A stretch of DNA of 60,257 bases from Myxococcaceae bacterium (lineage in GTDB: Bacteria > Myxococcota > Myxococcia > Myxococcales > Myxococcaceae): NCBI GenBank assembly GCA_022842905.1, contig JALHOS010000001.1:4907-65163 (forward strand). The letters run 5' to 3'. Positions 17,355 to 24,739 of this stretch are shown here, piece by piece. A program made the translations under genes and the position numbers. Each line of letters opens with the position of its first letter. The first letter of the stretch is position 1. Under the pieces are notes generated by a model. The model saw only the letters and a list, made by a program, of their open reading frames with translations. It was not told where the DNA came from and ran no database searches.

Positions 17355-17789
17355 TCAGAGGTGCTGCACGTCGAGGTCGCCCCACTTCTGCTTGAGGTAC
17401 TCGACTACGAGACGGCGGTGGCAGTGATGCGGCTTGTCCTCGCTGCACAAGAGGCAGGCGCCTTCGAGTGATGCGCGAGGAATCGTCTGCTCGATGCGCC
17501 GCTCAGCCATGAGCGCGAGGAAGCGCTTCTCGTAGTCGCCCCAGTCACCGCCGTCCTTCTTGTAGCCGTCCAGCATTGGCTGCGTCGGCGCCAGCACCGG
17601 CTCGTGGGCGTACTCGATGCCGCCGATGGCTTTGAGGAAGTAGCGGAGGTCTTCCTTCTTGGCGAACCCGGCAAGCTGAGAGACGTTGTTCAACCTGACG
17701 TCGAGCACCTTCTTCACTCCCGCCTTCTGGAGCCTGCCGAAGAAGCCCTCCGCAGTGGTCTTGGTGAAGCCGATGGTGAAGACCTTCAC
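17355..17789 (-). CDS. DUF488 family protein (second copy)
   Basis: The 144-residue protein shows the DUF488 pattern: MKVFTIGFTKTTAEGFFGRL at the front, VLDVRLNN, a central YFLKAIGGIEY, and the closing ACLLCSEDKPHHCHRRLV with the conserved Cys and CH pair. Biochemical function is not established for the family. The GTG start overlaps the stop of the upstream DUF488 gene (GTGA), so the two are coupled. With the dual-OB-like gene at 18409-19110 it makes a three-gene set that occurs in genomic islands; a role in sensing or handling nucleic acid has been suggested for such sets, which I recall but cannot verify here. Confidence 0.85.
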   Translation of the reverse strand: MKVFTIGFTKTTAEGFFGRLQKAGVKKVLDVRLNNVSQLAGFAKKEDLRYFLKAIGGIEYAHEPVLAPTQPMLDGYKKDGGDWGDYEKRFLALMAERRIEQTIPRASLEGACLLCSEDKPHHCHRRLVVEYLKQKWGDLDVQHL

Positions 17790-18409
17790 GGTGCGAACCG
17801 CTCCGCCCCTGAGTCACCCACCGTGGCGGGCTTTTCGACGTAGGCGATCTCGTTCCCGCGCTTCGTATACGCCTCGTCCACCAGCTCCTGCCGGGGCTTG
17901 AAGAAGTCGTCACCTCGGACACCGACCTCCTTCAGCAGACGGTCGAGCGCATCCTCGTGCGGTTCGAGACGGCCATCCTCGCGGATGTGAGCGGCTCGAA
18001 GGCCCCGCGCAACGAGGTGGCGGACGACGAGAATCGTTCGGTGGCAGGTCAACGGGTCCTTCTCCGCGCACAGGAGCGCGATCCGGTAACGAGCGGCCCC
18101 CTGCTCGACCCGAGTAAGCCCTTCCTGAAAGAGGGCGCTCTTTGCGAGGCGGTCGTACTGGACCTTTCCATCGACGTAGCAGCTCCGGTCTTCGCTGCGA
18201 GCACCAAGCTCGCGGCCGAGGAAGACGTAGGAGATCCCCGCGCCCTTAAGGGCGTCCTTGAGGGGCTCGCGGTTGAACTGGGGGTTCATGCGCGAGTACG
18301 GCTGCGAGCGCACGTCGGCGACCGCCGTGATCTCATTGCGACGGAGAAGCTCGATGAGCTTGGCCGACGAGTGGGTGGAGTGCCCGATCGTGAAGACGAC
18401 CGCGCCCAT
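17786..18409 (-). CDS. DUF488 family protein (first copy)
   Basis: This is a longer DUF488 member of 207 residues: VVFTIGHSTHSSAKLIELL, VADVRSQPYSRMNPQFNRE, GISYVFLGRELG and the conserved IALLCAEKDPLTCHRTILV with its paired cysteines. A C-terminal extension of about 70 residues (ENGRLEPHE-like region, then KPRQELVDEAYTKRG) goes beyond the core fold. Start choice: the ATG at 18409 overlaps the upstream stop as TGATG; a GTG at 18412 is also possible. Two DUF488 proteins of different length in tandem suggest a heterodimer. Function unknown. Confidence 0.85.
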   Translation of the reverse strand: MGAVVFTIGHSTHSSAKLIELLRRNEITAVADVRSQPYSRMNPQFNREPLKDALKGAGISYVFLGRELGARSEDRSCYVDGKVQYDRLAKSALFQEGLTRVEQGAARYRIALLCAEKDPLTCHRTILVVRHLVARGLRAAHIREDGRLEPHEDALDRLLKEVGVRGDDFFKPRQELVDEAYTKRGNEIAYVEKPATVGDSGAERFAP

Positions 18410-19110
18410 CACGTCCCCCCAGCACGCTCAGGCGTGATGACGGCGGCGGCCAACTTGTAGACATACCCGTTGAAGCCCTCTCCGAGGCTCACGCAGAGCA
18501 GCGCGCGAGGGGTCGGGTAGCTGCCATCAGCAAGGGCCAGATACTGGCGCTCGATGGGCGGGTCGGTGACGCCGAAACGGTAGCTGACGCCGTTCAGACT
18601 GAACTCCGCCCGAAGCCTGCGCCGACTCGGGTACATCCCGTTGTCCTCGATCCGAACGACCAGAACGAGGTTCTCGGGTCGAACGAGGTAGAGCGAGCGC
18701 GAGATACCGCCAAGCTGGCCCTCGGGCACTTGGTCATTCAGCCCATGCCGCGTCGAGAAGCCGTTCACCCACAGTGGACCCTGCGGGCTGTCAACCGCAG
18801 GTTGCAGCTCCTCCCAAGAGGCCTGCCCGGTCTTCACCCAGTAGTACCCCGCGTCCAGCTCGTGATTCTCCTGTTGGTGGTCGTGGGGCACCGGTTGCTT
18901 CATAGTGATCGAGATGATGTCGAGCACCTTCGGGTCGGTGCCGTCCTCGTAGCGCCGCTCTTCCTCGGACACCTCTCGTGTCGGCCGCTCACTCACTGGC
19001 CGGACCCAGTCGCCGTACCCACCCGCCCGATGCTCTCTTCCGGCGATGCAACGCCCCGAAGGCGGCTTGCGCGAGTTGGCGAGGCAGACGATGTCTTTCG
19101 TGTAGCTCAC
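18409..19110 (-). CDS. Dual-OB-like domain protein of the DUF488 cluster
   Basis: The 233-residue product begins (V)SYTKDIVCLANSRKP and continues PPSGRCIAGREH, GDWVRPVSERPTREVSEEER, DIISITMKQPVPHDHQQEN and LWVNGFSTRHGLNDQVPE. This layout matches proteins I know as dual OB-fold domain proteins that accompany DUF488 genes. A GTG start at 19110 is chosen because AGGAG lies 7 bases before it; the frame also offers an ATG nine codons upstream. First gene of the set of three, coupled to the DUF488 genes by overlapping stop and start. Probably nucleic-acid binding by fold; no activity is shown. Confidence 0.65.
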   Translation of the reverse strand: MSYTKDIVCLANSRKPPSGRCIAGREHRAGGYGDWVRPVSERPTREVSEEERRYEDGTDPKVLDIISITMKQPVPHDHQQENHELDAGYYWVKTGQASWEELQPAVDSPQGPLWVNGFSTRHGLNDQVPEGQLGGISRSLYLVRPENLVLVVRIEDNGMYPSRRRLRAEFSLNGVSYRFGVTDPPIERQYLALADGSYPTPRALLCVSLGEGFNGYVYKLAAAVITPERAGGT

Positions 19111-19167
19111 GAGGTGGCTCCTACCAGCAGCGTACACGAGACCGCCACCGAGAGCAGGTAGCCTCAG

Positions 19168-19560
19168 TCAGCGACCGAGCCGCTTGACGATGATTCGCGC
19201 CAACTTCTGGGCCTTCCGGTAGCGACGTGTCCCCGGTGTACTCGCATGCGCGACGGGCTCGGGCTTGACGACGCTGGGAGCCTTCGTCCTCGCAAGGCGC
19301 GCCTTCAGAAACCGTTTGGCCTTGTCGAGTTCGATGGCAATCGCGGGCGCCGTCGCGCCCATGTCTTGAAGGACCAGCTCGGCCTCCGCGAGGAACGGCT
19401 GGATTTCCTCCGGCACCACTGGGTGCTGGACGTTCAGGATGTGGCGCTTGCGGTCTCCATCAACGGCTCGCCCACGCCAGTGAACGGATGCAGGCCGACA
19501 CTTCTTGGTCGTGAGGCGATGCCTCTCTGCGATTTTCTCGAAGCGAAGATGGAGAGGCAT
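19168..19560 (-). CDS. Hypothetical basic protein
   Basis: The 130-residue reading frame starts MPLHLRFEKIAERHRLTTKK. It has a central acidic helix (PEEIQPFLAEAELVLQDMG) and a strongly basic C-terminal half ending RRYRKAQKLARIIVKRLGR. Protein character is better on this strand than on the overlapping plus-strand frame. No family is recognised. It lies 57 bases upstream of the dual-OB gene on the same strand and could be transcribed with that set. Its basic nature suggests nucleic-acid contact. Moderate confidence that it is a gene. Confidence 0.45.
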   Translation of the reverse strand: MPLHLRFEKIAERHRLTTKKCRPASVHWRGRAVDGDRKRHILNVQHPVVPEEIQPFLAEAELVLQDMGATAPAIAIELDKAKRFLKARLARTKAPSVVKPEPVAHASTPGTRRYRKAQKLARIIVKRLGR

Positions 19561-19591
19561 GACCGCGCCATTCTACACGGGCAGTTCGACG

Positions 19592-19629
19592 CGAGCGGGA
19601 CACGCACCGGGACCATGTGGTCCCGCTCG
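19592..19629. repeat. Nested inverted repeat upstream of hypothetical gene
   Basis: Outer arms CGAGCGGGAC (19592-19601) and GTCCCGCTCG (19620-19629) match perfectly. An inner hairpin CGGGACC-ATGT-GGTCCCG (19608-19625) shares the right arm, so two alternative stems compete. It sits 32 bases before the start of the gene at 19560, on its 5' side, and between two minus-strand genes. It could be a terminator for the upstream zinc-finger gene, an operator, or an mRNA switch. There is no T-run on the minus-strand side, which weakens the terminator reading. Confidence 0.5.
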
Positions 19630-19718
19630 TTTGTGTGGGACGCCGACATCGTCATCGTCAGGGCCGCGAGCCAGCAAGAGAGCAAGCGCGTGATCGGCTG
19701 GCGTTGACGCGGAGAAGA

Positions 19719-20183
19719 TTACCCTCGTCGTCGAGGATGCCTGTCACCCACTCGGATCGGACCGCCGAGCAGGCAGCTCGCGTGCGCGTGATGGAGCACC
19801 TTGCGACGGGCGGCTGGTCGTCTGCTGTCGAGCTTCACCAACACCAACGCGTAGACCACCTCCGGCTTGTGGAGCAGCCGCCGACACGCACTGCACCGAA
19901 GCGCCGTGGGCGAATGCCTGCGCTCTCTCGATGGAGGTTGGGAGATGACTGCGTAGTCAACTCCACCGACCAAGGCCTCCCTTGCCAGCGCAGCTACTGC
20001 GGGGGCACCTATCAGCCCTCGCTCGATGCAATGTGAGTGGACCAGCGCCCGGAGATCAGGACGTCCCTCGCGCGGGCGGAACACCCCGTCGCCATCCAGA
20101 GCCCCGACTATGAGCCCCGCGACTGGCTTCGACAGAGCCAATCGCGCCCGACAGACGAGGCAAGGGGGTCCGGCAGCCCTCAT
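19719..20183 (-). CDS. Small protein with two tandem CxxC...HxxC zinc-binding modules
   Basis: The 154-residue protein holds two similar metal-site patterns: Cys8-x2-Cys11 with His49-x2-Cys52, and Cys97-x2-Cys100 with His134-x2-Cys137. The spacing between pairs is 37 and 33 residues. Such CxxC...HxxC units are typical of treble-clef zinc fingers of the HNH/recombination-associated kind, but no nuclease residues are evident. The first 148 codons of the longer open frame were dropped because they oppose the HTH gene. The gene is divergent from the XRE gene at 20343. I know no named family; the duplicated pattern is the main support that it is real. Confidence 0.5.
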   Translation of the reverse strand: MRAAGPPCLVCRARLALSKPVAGLIVGALDGDGVFRPREGRPDLRALVHSHCIERGLIGAPAVAALAREALVGGVDYAVISQPPSRERRHSPTALRCSACRRLLHKPEVVYALVLVKLDSRRPAARRKVLHHAHASCLLGGPIRVGDRHPRRRG

Positions 20184-20342
20184 CGCCAGTTCCGATCTCG
20201 CAGCGGCTTGGGGTGCGCGATTGTCAACGAGTGCTCGTATCAACAAGGGAAACCATCTCGGCCTCGGTGCCGCAACACCCACCCACCAGCGGCAGATGAC
20301 CCGCTTGTACGCCGTCGGTGCGGCGGCGGGAACTCGGAGCTG

Positions 20343-20555
20343 ATGATGAACATCGACAAGACCAAGTTGAAGATTGCCCTCGTGACGAAGGGCTGGACGC
20401 TGGCTCAACTGGCAGGCGCCATCGACCGGCCGAGCACGACCTTGTCGAGCTGGGTGGAGGGACGTCACCCCGGTCCTGCTGACCTCGCGGAGCAGCTCGG
20501 GGCGGCACTCGGGGTGGAGCCCGCCTCGCTCCTTAGGGCGCCCTTGAAACCGTAG
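20343..20555 (+). CDS. Small XRE-type helix-turn-helix protein
   Basis: The 70-residue product (MMNIDKTKLKIALVTKGWTL) is a minimal Cro/C1-like HTH: WTLAQLAGAIDRPSTTLSSW is the DNA-binding core, and DLAEQLGAALGVEPASLLR closes the domain. It is about the size of a phage Cro or satellite regulator. It sits 70 bases upstream of the primase gene on the same strand and is divergent from the zinc-finger gene, so it likely controls the replication module of the element. The ATG at 20346 is an equally possible start. Confidence 0.75.
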   Translation: MMNIDKTKLKIALVTKGWTLAQLAGAIDRPSTTLSSWVEGRHPGPADLAEQLGAALGVEPASLLRAPLKP

Positions 20556-20625
20556 CAGCAAGGTCGCGCGAGCAACGCCGAGAAGCACAAGGCAGGAGCA
20601 CTTGGGTGCTCCCGAACGGAGAGCC

Positions 20626-22518
20626 ATGTCCTACGAACGCAGAGCTGGAGCTGGACCCGATGAACGTGTGCCAGACATTCTCGCGGTGGCGCGAGCGGCC
20701 GGGTTGGCGCCGACACATGACTACGGTGATGAGTGGCTGGTGACGTGTCCGTTGCCGGGTCACGACGAAGACGAACACCCGAGCTGCTCCCTCAACGCCG
20801 CGACGCAGGAGTTCAACTGCTTCGTGTGCGAGCGTGGTGGCGGCTCGCCGGAGTTCGCACGCATCCTGAAGCAGGAGCATGTCCCCGTCGTCCCGGTTGC
20901 AGGCTCGCCTGCGGCGAAGAAGCCGTCGAAGGCCAGTCAGTGCAACGCGGCTCGCATCTGGGAACTGCTCTCGACGCAGGACCTTCGGGGGCGGAGGGCG
21001 CTCAACAGGAGGTGGCTTCGCACTGCGCCCGAGGTGGATCTGGCAAAGTTCCTGACCGAGGACTTCGCTGGCATCAGCACCGCGACAGACAACTACCTGC
21101 GCTGGTTGGCTCGGGTGGGATTCCGCGTCGCAGTACCGATGCAGGACGTGAGCGGGAAGACGGTGGCGCTCGCGCTCAGGAACGTCGATCGAGATGCTCG
21201 CCCCAAGGTGCGGTTCTTGGGCACCCCGGCGAAGGCGTTCTTCGGGATGCCGCGCAACGTCGTTCGTCATCGGCGGGCTCTCTTGGTCGAGGGCCTCACC
21301 GACTACCTCACGGCGAGTCTCGTGTTCATCGACGACACGGAGACGACGGTCATCGGCTTCAACTCGACGGGCGGCTTCGACGAGGAAGCACTGGCCAAGG
21401 TCTTCCGCGACTTCGAGGGAGAGCTTTTTCTCTTCCCGCACAACGATGGGGCCGGAATGCGCCTGATGGCGAAGGCCGCGAACGCGCTCACCGACATGAA
21501 GCGGCGTTGGCGCTGGGTGTCCCCGCTGGTTGAGACGAAGGGTGGCGACCTCTCAGACCTGCTCGCGCAAGAGAAGGGCGACTACGACGAGTACTACGAC
21601 GAGTACTACGTCAAGGTGGCGGAGGCGATGGCGGCGGCCTTGCCGCAGTTGACGCCTGAGGTCGCTTCCTTGATGGCGACCAGAGCCCCTGAACGTGACC
21701 GCACCAGCCCACCTGCGCCTGAGTGGGTGGGGGAGCCCCCCGCCTTCTGCCCGCCGCCCACGACGGCGCTGGTCTCCCGTCAGCTCCTTGGTGAGGTCGC
21801 AGCGATTCTTGATGCCTCCACCGCTCGACGGCGAGCTGCGCTCGCTTCGCGACCAGCAAAGGCTGCGACCCCTGCGCCCAGCGCTGCCGATGCCAGCACG
21901 CAGGACAGGACGAAGGGCGAGCGACCTCGGCCTCGTGTGGCAGCGGATGCCCTTCTCGGTCTCCAGCTCGACACCGCCCTCAGGTTCATGGACCGAGGCA
22001 AAGGCGCGTTCGCAGGGCCGGAGTACCTGACGAAGAAGCTGAAGGTGTCTCCGACTCGCCTGCACGCAGCGGCCAAGTGGCTCGCGGCGCGAGGTGTCAG
22101 CAGGACAACTCCCACCTCAAGCGACGGCCGGAGGCACTGGCAGGTCGCGAAGCCCATCACGGATAAGGAGGCGACGTGCGACTACGTGCCCGTGCCGTCG
22201 GCGGCCGTCTTCGAGTTGAAGCCGCTCGACTTCTTCGTGCTCGCAACCCTCCACGACCTGCACGAGCTTGCCTGCGGCGGCGACGCCAAGGACCACCGGA
22301 GAGAGCTGCTGCCCCGCACGGGGTACATGAACATGCCCATGGCCACCATCTTGTCGGTGATGCCCATGGGGCCGAAGCGGGCAACGGCGTGCCTCCTTCG
22401 ACTGGAGGAGAAGCGGTACTTCAGCGCGAAGGTTCGCAAGCTCTCGCCCCCCATCAGCACCAACCCGCTGGGAGGGCTCCGGCGAAAGCCGTCAGCGACG
22501 CCCGAGGAGTCGCCATGA
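20626..22518 (+). CDS. CHC2 zinc-finger/Toprim DNA primase of mobile element
   Basis: The 630-residue protein starts with a DnaG-type zinc finger (Cys41, His46, Cys65, Cys68). It continues with a Toprim domain containing LLVEGLTDYLTA (Glu222, Asp226) and FLFPHNDGAGMR (Asp274). The usual first Asp of the Toprim DxD pair reads His272 here. The last third (about 430-630) is a helical DNA-binding or adaptor region with a winged-helix look (KVSPTRLHAAAKWLAARGVS). It would synthesise primers for the element's own replication. GGAGAG precedes the ATG at 20626. A TTG upstream at 20602 is less likely. The iteron-like array lies downstream. Confidence 0.82.
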   Translation: MSYERRAGAGPDERVPDILAVARAAGLAPTHDYGDEWLVTCPLPGHDEDEHPSCSLNAATQEFNCFVCERGGGSPEFARILKQEHVPVVPVAGSPAAKKPSKASQCNAARIWELLSTQDLRGRRALNRRWLRTAPEVDLAKFLTEDFAGISTATDNYLRWLARVGFRVAVPMQDVSGKTVALALRNVDRDARPKVRFLGTPAKAFFGMPRNVVRHRRALLVEGLTDYLTASLVFIDDTETTVIGFNSTGGFDEEALAKVFRDFEGELFLFPHNDGAGMRLMAKAANALTDMKRRWRWVSPLVETKGGDLSDLLAQEKGDYDEYYDEYYVKVAEAMAAALPQLTPEVASLMATRAPERDRTSPPAPEWVGEPPAFCPPPTTALVSRQLLGEVAAILDASTARRRAALASRPAKAATPAPSAADASTQDRTKGERPRPRVAADALLGLQLDTALRFMDRGKGAFAGPEYLTKKLKVSPTRLHAAAKWLAARGVSRTTPTSSDGRRHWQVAKPITDKEATCDYVPVPSAAVFELKPLDFFVLATLHDLHELACGGDAKDHRRELLPRTGYMNMPMATILSVMPMGPKRATACLLRLEEKRYFSAKVRKLSPPISTNPLGGLRRKPSATPEESP

Positions 22519-23201
22519 ACGCGCTCTTGTTCCCCGCCAGCCATCATCTCCCAGCCCCCCGAATCTTAGGGAAGGTTCACCTTCGGATTCTTCTTAGGGT
22601 TCTCCTTCCACTGATTCTCCTTAAGGACTTCCGAGGAGGCCCGATGCCTGCGGCATCCCTCGCGAAAGTGGCTCCTCGAAGGATGAGTCACGTCAACGCG
22701 TCTGCCAGCGCGCAAAACGCGTTGGGCATCGCGTCCAAACGCATTGGGGCATTCGCTCGAACACGTTGGCGCCAGAACCCCCACGCGTTCGGAATCAGAA
22801 ACGACGCGTTTTCGGCCAGCGACGCCCAACGCGTTCATGGCCCACCCGAATTTCGCCGACCATTTCCTCGACCAGTTGCGCAACCTCCCGTGCCGCCGAG
22901 GGAATCCGGGCACTCAAATTACAATTCGGAGGTCACCTGCTACCAGATGAGCATGGGCAGCGTGATTGACAGAACCCCGACGCAGAACCGGACGGCAGGA
23001 TGGTCCGGGCATTGGGTGCCCAGAGGGAAACGCGGCCTCAGCCGCGTGACCGACGGCGGCCCACCGTAGCGCCCGAACGCTGACGAGCAGCACCCGGATG
23101 TGATCGGCCCCCTGAACTAGCGAGGGCCACGGAGGACGGATCTTGCCCTCGGGCGCGGCCGCCAGCGCGCGAGGGACCACACGGCGGCATGGAGTTGAAC
23201 G
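22519..23201. other. Gene-free segment downstream of primase
   Basis: I see no convincing gene in these roughly 680 bases; the open frame that starts at 22515 (ATGA overlap with the primase stop) reads through repeats and has poor protein character. The left part has CTTAGGG at 22565 and 22593, the palindrome CCTTAAGG at 22619-22626 and the hairpin GATGCC-TGC-GGCATC at 22643-22657. The centre carries the octamer array listed separately. The right part (22840-23200) shows nothing I can name. A replication origin or partition site would fit the layout. Confidence 0.55.
22695..22835. repeat. Iteron-like array of seven AACGCGTT-type octamers
   Basis: Copies start at 22695 (AACGCGTC), 22716 (AACGCGTT), 22738 (AACGCATT), 22760 (AACACGTT), 22782 (CACGCGTT), 22803 (GACGCGTT) and 22828 (AACGCGTT). 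The steps are 21, 22, 22, 22, 21 and 25 bases, about two turns of B-DNA. The octamer AACGCGTT is a perfect palindrome. Between copies the sequence is not conserved, so this is a phased binding-site array rather than a simple tandem repeat. It lies just downstream of the primase gene, as iterons do at plasmid and satellite origins. The binding protein is unknown. Confidence 0.65.
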
Positions 23202-24086
23202 ATGAGAACCGGAGACGCGAAGTACGTGCAGTTGAAGTGCAGCTCTTGTGGTCGCGGCGGGAAGCTCGCCCCGGCAGAGGACGTGAACCCCTTCGCCAAG
23301 GTTGGGGACGAGGTGGCGTGGGAGACCGCATGCCCATCGTGTGAAGTGAAGGGAGCACGATTCGAGATCGAGGCCTTTCACGACTCCGACCCGAACGCCA
23401 AGGCGATTGCCCTCTATGCGTCCGGCCCGACCCGGAGGCGCATCGACGAGAAGTTGGCCGCGCTCCGTGATGTGGCTGCTGCGGAGGGTGTCGTCGTGCG
23501 CGAGTACAGAGATGTCGCCTCTGCCAGTTCCGCGCGGAGCGGCCTCTCAGAACTGATCGCCGCCGCCGAGGAAGCCGAGTTCGAGACCGTGCTGGTGATG
23601 AGCTACGGCGAACTCGGGAAGGACCTCGTCTCGATTCGTTCCGTCGTGAACGACCTCGGTCGCAACGGCGTGAATGTCACCTCGCCGGACGGCTTCTTGG
23701 TGAGCAGGAACGAGGACTGCCCGGTGCTCTCACCCGGACTCAAGGCGATCGACCCTGAGGACGCGGAGGCGTTGGCCGAGACGTGCGGCGCAATCGCGGC
23801 GGCACGCATTCGAGCCGAGCACCCAGACGAGTACGAAACGATGGAGGAGCAGGTGCTCGACGAACTGGGTGACGAACTCGCGATGTTCTTCCCTGCCGGG
23901 GCCTACGCCTCGGATGACAGCTCGAACTTGCCCTGTCCTGAGGGCCACTTCCTCGACGGTGTCGCGATGCTGACCCCCGGCCAGTTCATTGAGGATCTCG
24001 AACCGCACTTCTGGCGGGGCTTCCGCGCCGAGGTGATCGCAGCCGCGAGTCTCGGCAAACCCCGCGTCGCTGGGCGCGGCTCCTGA
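23202..24086 (+). CDS. Zinc-ribbon protein with inactive serine-recombinase-like domain
   Basis: In this 294-residue protein, residues 10-50 form a zinc ribbon (Cys13, Cys16, Cys44, Cys47). From about 66 to 165 the sequence tracks the resolvase catalytic fold: AIALYASGPTRRR, VVVREYRDVASASSARSGL, FETVLVMSYGELGKDLVS, and GVNVTSPDG. The catalytic Arg and Ser of the YARVS motif are replaced (YASGP), so strand cleavage is not expected. The last 120 residues are acidic and helical and match nothing I know. It lies between the origin-like region and the excisionase-like gene, so a role in replication or recombination of the element is plausible. Gene certain, function inferred from fold. Confidence 0.7.
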   Translation: MRTGDAKYVQLKCSSCGRGGKLAPAEDVNPFAKVGDEVAWETACPSCEVKGARFEIEAFHDSDPNAKAIALYASGPTRRRIDEKLAALRDVAAAEGVVVREYRDVASASSARSGLSELIAAAEEAEFETVLVMSYGELGKDLVSIRSVVNDLGRNGVNVTSPDGFLVSRNEDCPVLSPGLKAIDPEDAEALAETCGAIAAARIRAEHPDEYETMEEQVLDELGDELAMFFPAGAYASDDSSNLPCPEGHFLDGVAMLTPGQFIEDLEPHFWRGFRAEVIAAASLGKPRVAGRGS

Positions 24087-24227
24087 GGGAGCACTTCGCC
24101 ATCGAGAGTCGCGCTGGTGAGCGGCCGCCACCAGTTCCCGGAACGCGAATCAGGCAGGCGGGGCGGAGCAAGACGTCGTCGCGTCGGTCGCCTCAAAGCA
24201 AGCCGTAACCAGAAGGCAGCAAACGAT

Positions 24228-24265
24228 CTCGGAATGCGTGGGGAGCCCCCACTCGGGGTTCCGAG
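24228..24265. repeat. Two-part perfect stem-loop
   Basis: Outer arms CTCGGAA (24228-24234) and TTCCGAG (24259-24265) enclose an inner hairpin GTGGGG-AGC-CCCCAC (24238-24252). It lies in the 284-base gap after the zinc-ribbon gene and before the excisionase-like gene. No T-run follows, so a simple intrinsic terminator is not supported. It could be a Rho-linked terminator, an RNA control element, or a protein site for excision. Nothing else is evident in this gap. Confidence 0.5.
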
Positions 24266-24370
24266 ACGGCAGCAGATACCCGGATGGAGGACGACCCGGT
24301 TCAAGTAGCCAGCGCAACGCGGCGCTGTCGCAACGCTCCGGGGGACGCCACTTCGCGAGGAGAACCCAAC

Positions 24371-24739
24371 ATGAAAGCAGACAATGGGTCTTCCCCGACG
24401 GGGAAGACAGATGGGCAGAGCCATGTCGAGCGGGAAGCTGACTCCGCTCGTCGCGACAATCCTCAACGCCGGGAGACGGTCAGGAAGCCACTCGGCGCGC
24501 AGGCGGACGAGGTTCCGGGAAAGTCGGCACCTGAAGGCGGCACTGAGCTTCCGAATCTTCTCTGCACGCCGAAGGAAGCCGCAGCGTTCCTGCGTTTGAC
24601 GCTGAAGGCGCTCTACGGGCGACGGGCTCGCGGCCAGATCAAGTCGGTGACGATCGGGCGAAGCATCAGGTTCCGTCGGACTGACCTGCTAGCGTTCGTT
24701 GCCGAAGGGCGTGCGCCGTCGCCGAGGAGATCTCGATGA
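24371..24739 (+). CDS. Excisionase-like helix-turn-helix protein
   Basis: The 122-residue protein has a disordered, charged N-terminal half and a C-terminal HTH_17/excisionase-type domain: LLCTPKEAAAFLRLTLKALY, then GRRARGQIKSVTIGRSIRF, then RRTDLLAFVAEG. This is the MerR-like winged helix of Xis and AlpA-type factors that steer integrase towards excision. A GAGGAGA ribosome-binding site ends 9 bases before the ATG at 24371. Its stop overlaps the integrase start (ATGA), the classic xis-int layout. The element can therefore probably excise. Confidence 0.8.
   Translation: MKADNGSSPTGKTDGQSHVEREADSARRDNPQRRETVRKPLGAQADEVPGKSAPEGGTELPNLLCTPKEAAAFLRLTLKALYGRRARGQIKSVTIGRSIRFRRTDLLAFVAEGRAPSPRRSR

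Noticed and set aside
22566-22913. Minus-strand frame ending in a KENP-type repeat
   Set aside because: The apparent Lys/Glu/Asn/Pro repeat comes from CTTAGGG- and TTCTCC-like DNA repeats; the rest lacks protein character.
22515-23069. Gene coupled to primase stop by ATGA
   Set aside because: The frame runs through the octamer array, is rich in Pro, Arg and His with no protein-like segments, and explains the repeats worse than a non-coding origin does.
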